This document shows positions 61,554 through 64,000 of a stretch of 64,000 nt of DNA, in pieces; within the stretch, counting starts at the first letter, position 1, and every line of letters starts with the position of its first letter. The translations under genes were made by a program, and so were the position numbers. A model generated the notes under the pieces. That model saw nothing but the letters and a program-made list of their open reading frames with translations. It was not told the DNA's origin and did no database searches. Origin of the DNA: Trogon surrucura (Eukaryota > Chordata > Aves > Trogoniformes > Trogonidae); assembly GCA_020746105.1 (NCBI GenBank), contig CM036619.1, positions 10,144,238 through 10,208,237 on the forward strand, given 5' to 3'.

Positions 61554-61591
61554 CCTAGGTTCAAGTCTAGAGTATGGCCAAGTGATGCGTC
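61554..61591 (-). CDS. Weak candidate 38-nt coding exon
   Basis: Minus strand: acceptor ...CTCTATTTTCAAG, 12 codons (DASLGHTLDLNL) + 2 nt, then donor GG|GTAGGA. It was chosen because it provides the phase needed to link the 63.2- and 59.5-kb candidates (in 0, out 2), so the fit is not independent support. The pyrimidine tract of the acceptor lies against the 5' end of a plus-strand CR1, raising the possibility of exonisation. Confidence 0.2.
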
Positions 61592-61610
61592 CTTGAAAAT
61601 AGAGGCTTGT

Positions 61611-61776
61611 GTAAGGGAAAGTGGTGGAGTCACCATCCTTGAAGATATTTAAAAGATGTGTAGATGTGACGCTTGGGGGCACAGTTTAGTGGTGGAGCTG
61701 GTGTTGCTAGGTTAATGGTTGGACCGATGATCATAAAGGTCTTTTCCAACCTAAACAATCCTATGATTCCATGAAA
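61611..61776 (+). mobile_element. CR1 LINE 3' fragment
   Basis: GTGGTGGAGTCACCATCCTTG, AGATATTTAAAAGATGTGTAG, GTGGTGGAGCTGGTG, GGTTAATGGTTGGACCGATG, then CTTTTCCAACCTAAACAATC and CTATGATTCCATG. Plus strand. Its tail type (GGTCTTTTCCAACCTAAA) differs from the copies at 60 and 63 kb. Confidence 0.93.
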
Positions 61777-63135
61777 TGCAAATGTGTTAGTAAGTTCAGT
61801 GGTTGCAAAGGCTTATTTTATAACATCCAACATCTGCAGATTTATTTTCATCATTTCTCTAACGAGATGCTATTTAGGAAATTAAGCGAAGTATGCTTAG
61901 TCAACATTAGGAGCCAGATTTTCATCTTCAACTCAGTAGGACCATATATGTGCACGTTTGCAAGCTGTCTTAGAAAAGCTTGTGTAAAGCCACAAATTAC
62001 TTTTGTTTAGAATGGTGGGGGCTCAGTCCCTCTTCTTCCACTAAATCCTGCTTTAATGCTAATAAATTCATAATACAGAGTGGAAAGACCCCTCACAAAA
62101 TCAGATCCTCTGGTTTATATTTTCACATCATGAGCAACCAGGAGGAAGAAACCCTTCTATTTACCTGCCAATCCTTTTTTTTCCGTCCAATAAAATGCTA
62201 ATGGAATTGTTTGGTTTGAGAGACCTTCTCATCCTTCAGCTATTTTTTGAAACTCTTTCAAGAAAATGTGTAAGAAAAATACTTAGTTCTGATATAGTAC
62301 TACTCTGCGGGAAAAGCCCAGTGTGCTTTCATCCAGAAAAAAAAGAAATGTAATTGTCTGTATGTCACAGATAGAGAAATGATGGACACAGAGGTCAAAT
62401 GCCGTGTCACAGCTGTAAGTGGTGGCTCAGGGGCATGACTCCAGGTCTACAGAGCCTTTATTTCATTCTCAAACTGCTTCACAGGTTCTTTTTGGCCTGA
62501 ACCTCTCATTTCATTGAAGGTAAGACATGCGCTGCCATCAGCGTACGTTTAGCAGCTTAGGTAGAACCAGAGATGTGCCTGGATAATGGCACAGCCATAT
62601 CATTTCCAGAGAGAAAAAGAAAATATTGAAATGTTTGCAGGGTGGGTTGAGGCTTTATTTCATTCTCTTTTTAATTTGGAGAGCCTGCTATGCCAGCTGC
62701 CCTGCAACATGTTCATTTCTGCAGTAGCACTCTCTGATTTTAGTCATTGCTATACTGCATATTTAAAAAGAAAGAAAAATTTATTCAGCTACCATGAAGG
62801 AAGGCCTCTTATTTCTCTCCTTTCGATCATAGACGTTGGCTTCGTCTTGCTCTTTGCAATGCCACTGGCATGTCCTGCTCTCCTACTAATGTGTCTGCTG
62901 TGCCCTTCCCTGCAATCCTCCAGAGATTCACTCGGGGTCAGGAGCACAAGCTGAGCCACGCTCAGGTTTCTCCCATGCTGGTCCTCACCCTCACTGACAC
63001 GGCAATGGGGGCACTGCTGGGAGAGCAGCTCCTGTGAGGTCGGCACTCCTGGCATGACTCTCTCTGTGAGCATGTTCCCATTCACACCGCGGGCAAGGGT
63101 TAAATTTGCCAGTTTTATTATTCCTCAGCACTCAC
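61777..63135. other. Unique sequence, nothing firmly recognised
   Basis: A piece near 61908-61950 (GAGCCAGATTTTCATC, AACTCAGTAGG) may be old repeat. No convincing exon. Confidence 0.3.
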
Positions 63136-63262
63136 AAGAGTTTGATATCTATGGACTGTCTGAAATATGGTCCTTCTAGAAGAATATACTGCTGGGTTTC
63201 GATATTCTGTAGATGTTTTAAGGGCTGAATCTGAACTTTCCCGACATGCAGTATTGTGCTTC
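63136..63262 (-). CDS. Candidate coding exon, most upstream one in the window
   Basis: Minus strand: acceptor ...CAGGTTCAGTTCATAG, 1 nt + 42 codons, then CTT|GTGAGTGC (strong donor core). Residues KHNTACRESSDSALKTSTEY, RNPAVYSSRRTIFQTVHRYQ, TL. The frame is open for over 100 codons including CR1 sequence to the right, so the open stretch is less telling than in other exons. A plus-strand CR1 begins only about 14 bp from the acceptor and supplies part of its upstream tract. No domain recognised. Confidence 0.3.
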
Positions 63263-63275
63263 CTATGAACTGAAC

Positions 63276-63398
63276 CTGGATGTGTTCCTGTGTGGCTGCC
63301 CGAGGTGATCCTGCTCTGGCAGAGGAGTTGGACTAGATGATCTCTAGAGGTCCCTTCCAACCCCTGACATTCTGTGATTCTATGATGATTCTGATTCT
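63276..63398 (+). mobile_element. CR1 LINE 3' fragment
   Basis: CTGGATGTGTTCCTGTGTGGC, TGATCCTGCTCTGGCAGAGG, TTGGACTAGATGATCTCTAG, then CCCTTCCAACCCCTGACATT and the terminal CTGTGATTCTATGATGATTC. Plus strand, heavily 5' truncated. Same tail type as the 32.9-, 48- and 60-kb copies. Confidence 0.93.
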
Positions 63399-64000
63399 TA
63401 AATGAAGATGTATAACTGAAAAACTCCGTGCAACACAAATACCAAATTCAACACACCTGCAGCAAAAAAAAAGAGCATGCCTTCCCTGTCCTCAGCCTGC
63501 TGCCTCTTGCTGCTGCTGAGCATTTTGGTGTTTTTCTCTTTAGAGGATGCAGAGGTTGCAGTGGAACAGCCCATTGGCTTGTTGTTGTTACTGTGAGCCT
63601 GGAATACCGTTACGTGTTTGACTGCATGACTCTTGATCTTGCATGACAAAACCAAAAAACAAAGGCAAAACTGAATCAGCAGATTAGTCAGCTTAATCTT
63701 GTGTAACTCAATGCTGCACTTTGTTTTCAGTGCTGTTATTTTCAGCTGTCCTTTGAGATGGCTATTTGAGCTTACCTATCGTTCAGTCATGCTCCTTGCA
63801 CAGAACATCCAAGTAAACAATATGCAAAATATATCATTCCATGGTATGTTTCTGATGTTTTGATTTAATCTTTTTCGTTTGGTACATACAGTGTTAAAAA
63901 TGTGATCTTAGCGTTACCAAATGTCATTTATAATGAAAGCACGAGTTCTCTTTTTGCTATCGTATTAATATTGAAAGAATGCAAAAAGAACCTTTTGTTT
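63399..64000. other. Unique sequence to window edge
   Basis: No exon, repeat or motif recognised. Confidence 0.4.

Noticed and set aside
1-64000. Search for tRNA, rRNA, CRISPR arrays, bacterial operons and endogenous viral genes
   Set aside because: None seen. Reverse-transcriptase motifs all belong to CR1, with no LTRs, gag or env features.

Overview
The window looks like bird chromosomal DNA. It carries at least eleven copies of the avian-type LINE CR1, recognised by the terminal repeat (ATTCTATG-like), the conserved 3' untranslated segment and reverse-transcriptase motifs. Base composition is moderately AT-rich, and almost all of the 64 kb is intronic or intergenic, with short decayed open frames on both strands. 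There are no tRNA or rRNA genes, CRISPR arrays, bacterial operons or intact viral genes.

CR1 copies lie at the left edge (1-577, an uninterrupted reverse-transcriptase fragment running off the window), near 3.1 kb, in a dense nest at 30.2-33.7 kb (one CR1 split by a second in the opposite orientation, then more fragments), at 45.4 kb, at 48.3-49.4 kb, at 60.0-60.9 kb, at 61.6-61.8 kb and at 63.3-63.4 kb. Older, more decayed palindromic repeats of a kind I associate with sauropsid genomes are scattered between them (11.3, 14.1, 21.0, 25.3, 39.6, 42.9 and 52.4 kb).

The most interesting coding signal is on the minus strand. Short GC3-rich open stretches flanked by splice-like signals occur near 63.2, 61.6, 59.5, 58.8, 47.5, 14.8 and 1.0 kb. 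Read from high to low coordinates, their reading-frame phases fit at every junction. Several fits were not used to choose the exons, so I propose a single multi-exon minus-strand gene whose introns make up most of the window. I do not recognise the protein. The 14.8 kb exon has a weak acceptor and a well-placed ATG, so it may instead begin a second gene. A possible first coding exon lies on the plus strand at 39.3 kb.

Other structures worth a look are a 138-bp hairpin with 56-bp arms at 52.9 kb, a cluster of perfect palindromes at 12.4 kb and blocks that keep CpGs and transcription-factor-like motifs. All exon calls come from reading alone and lack homology or RNA support.
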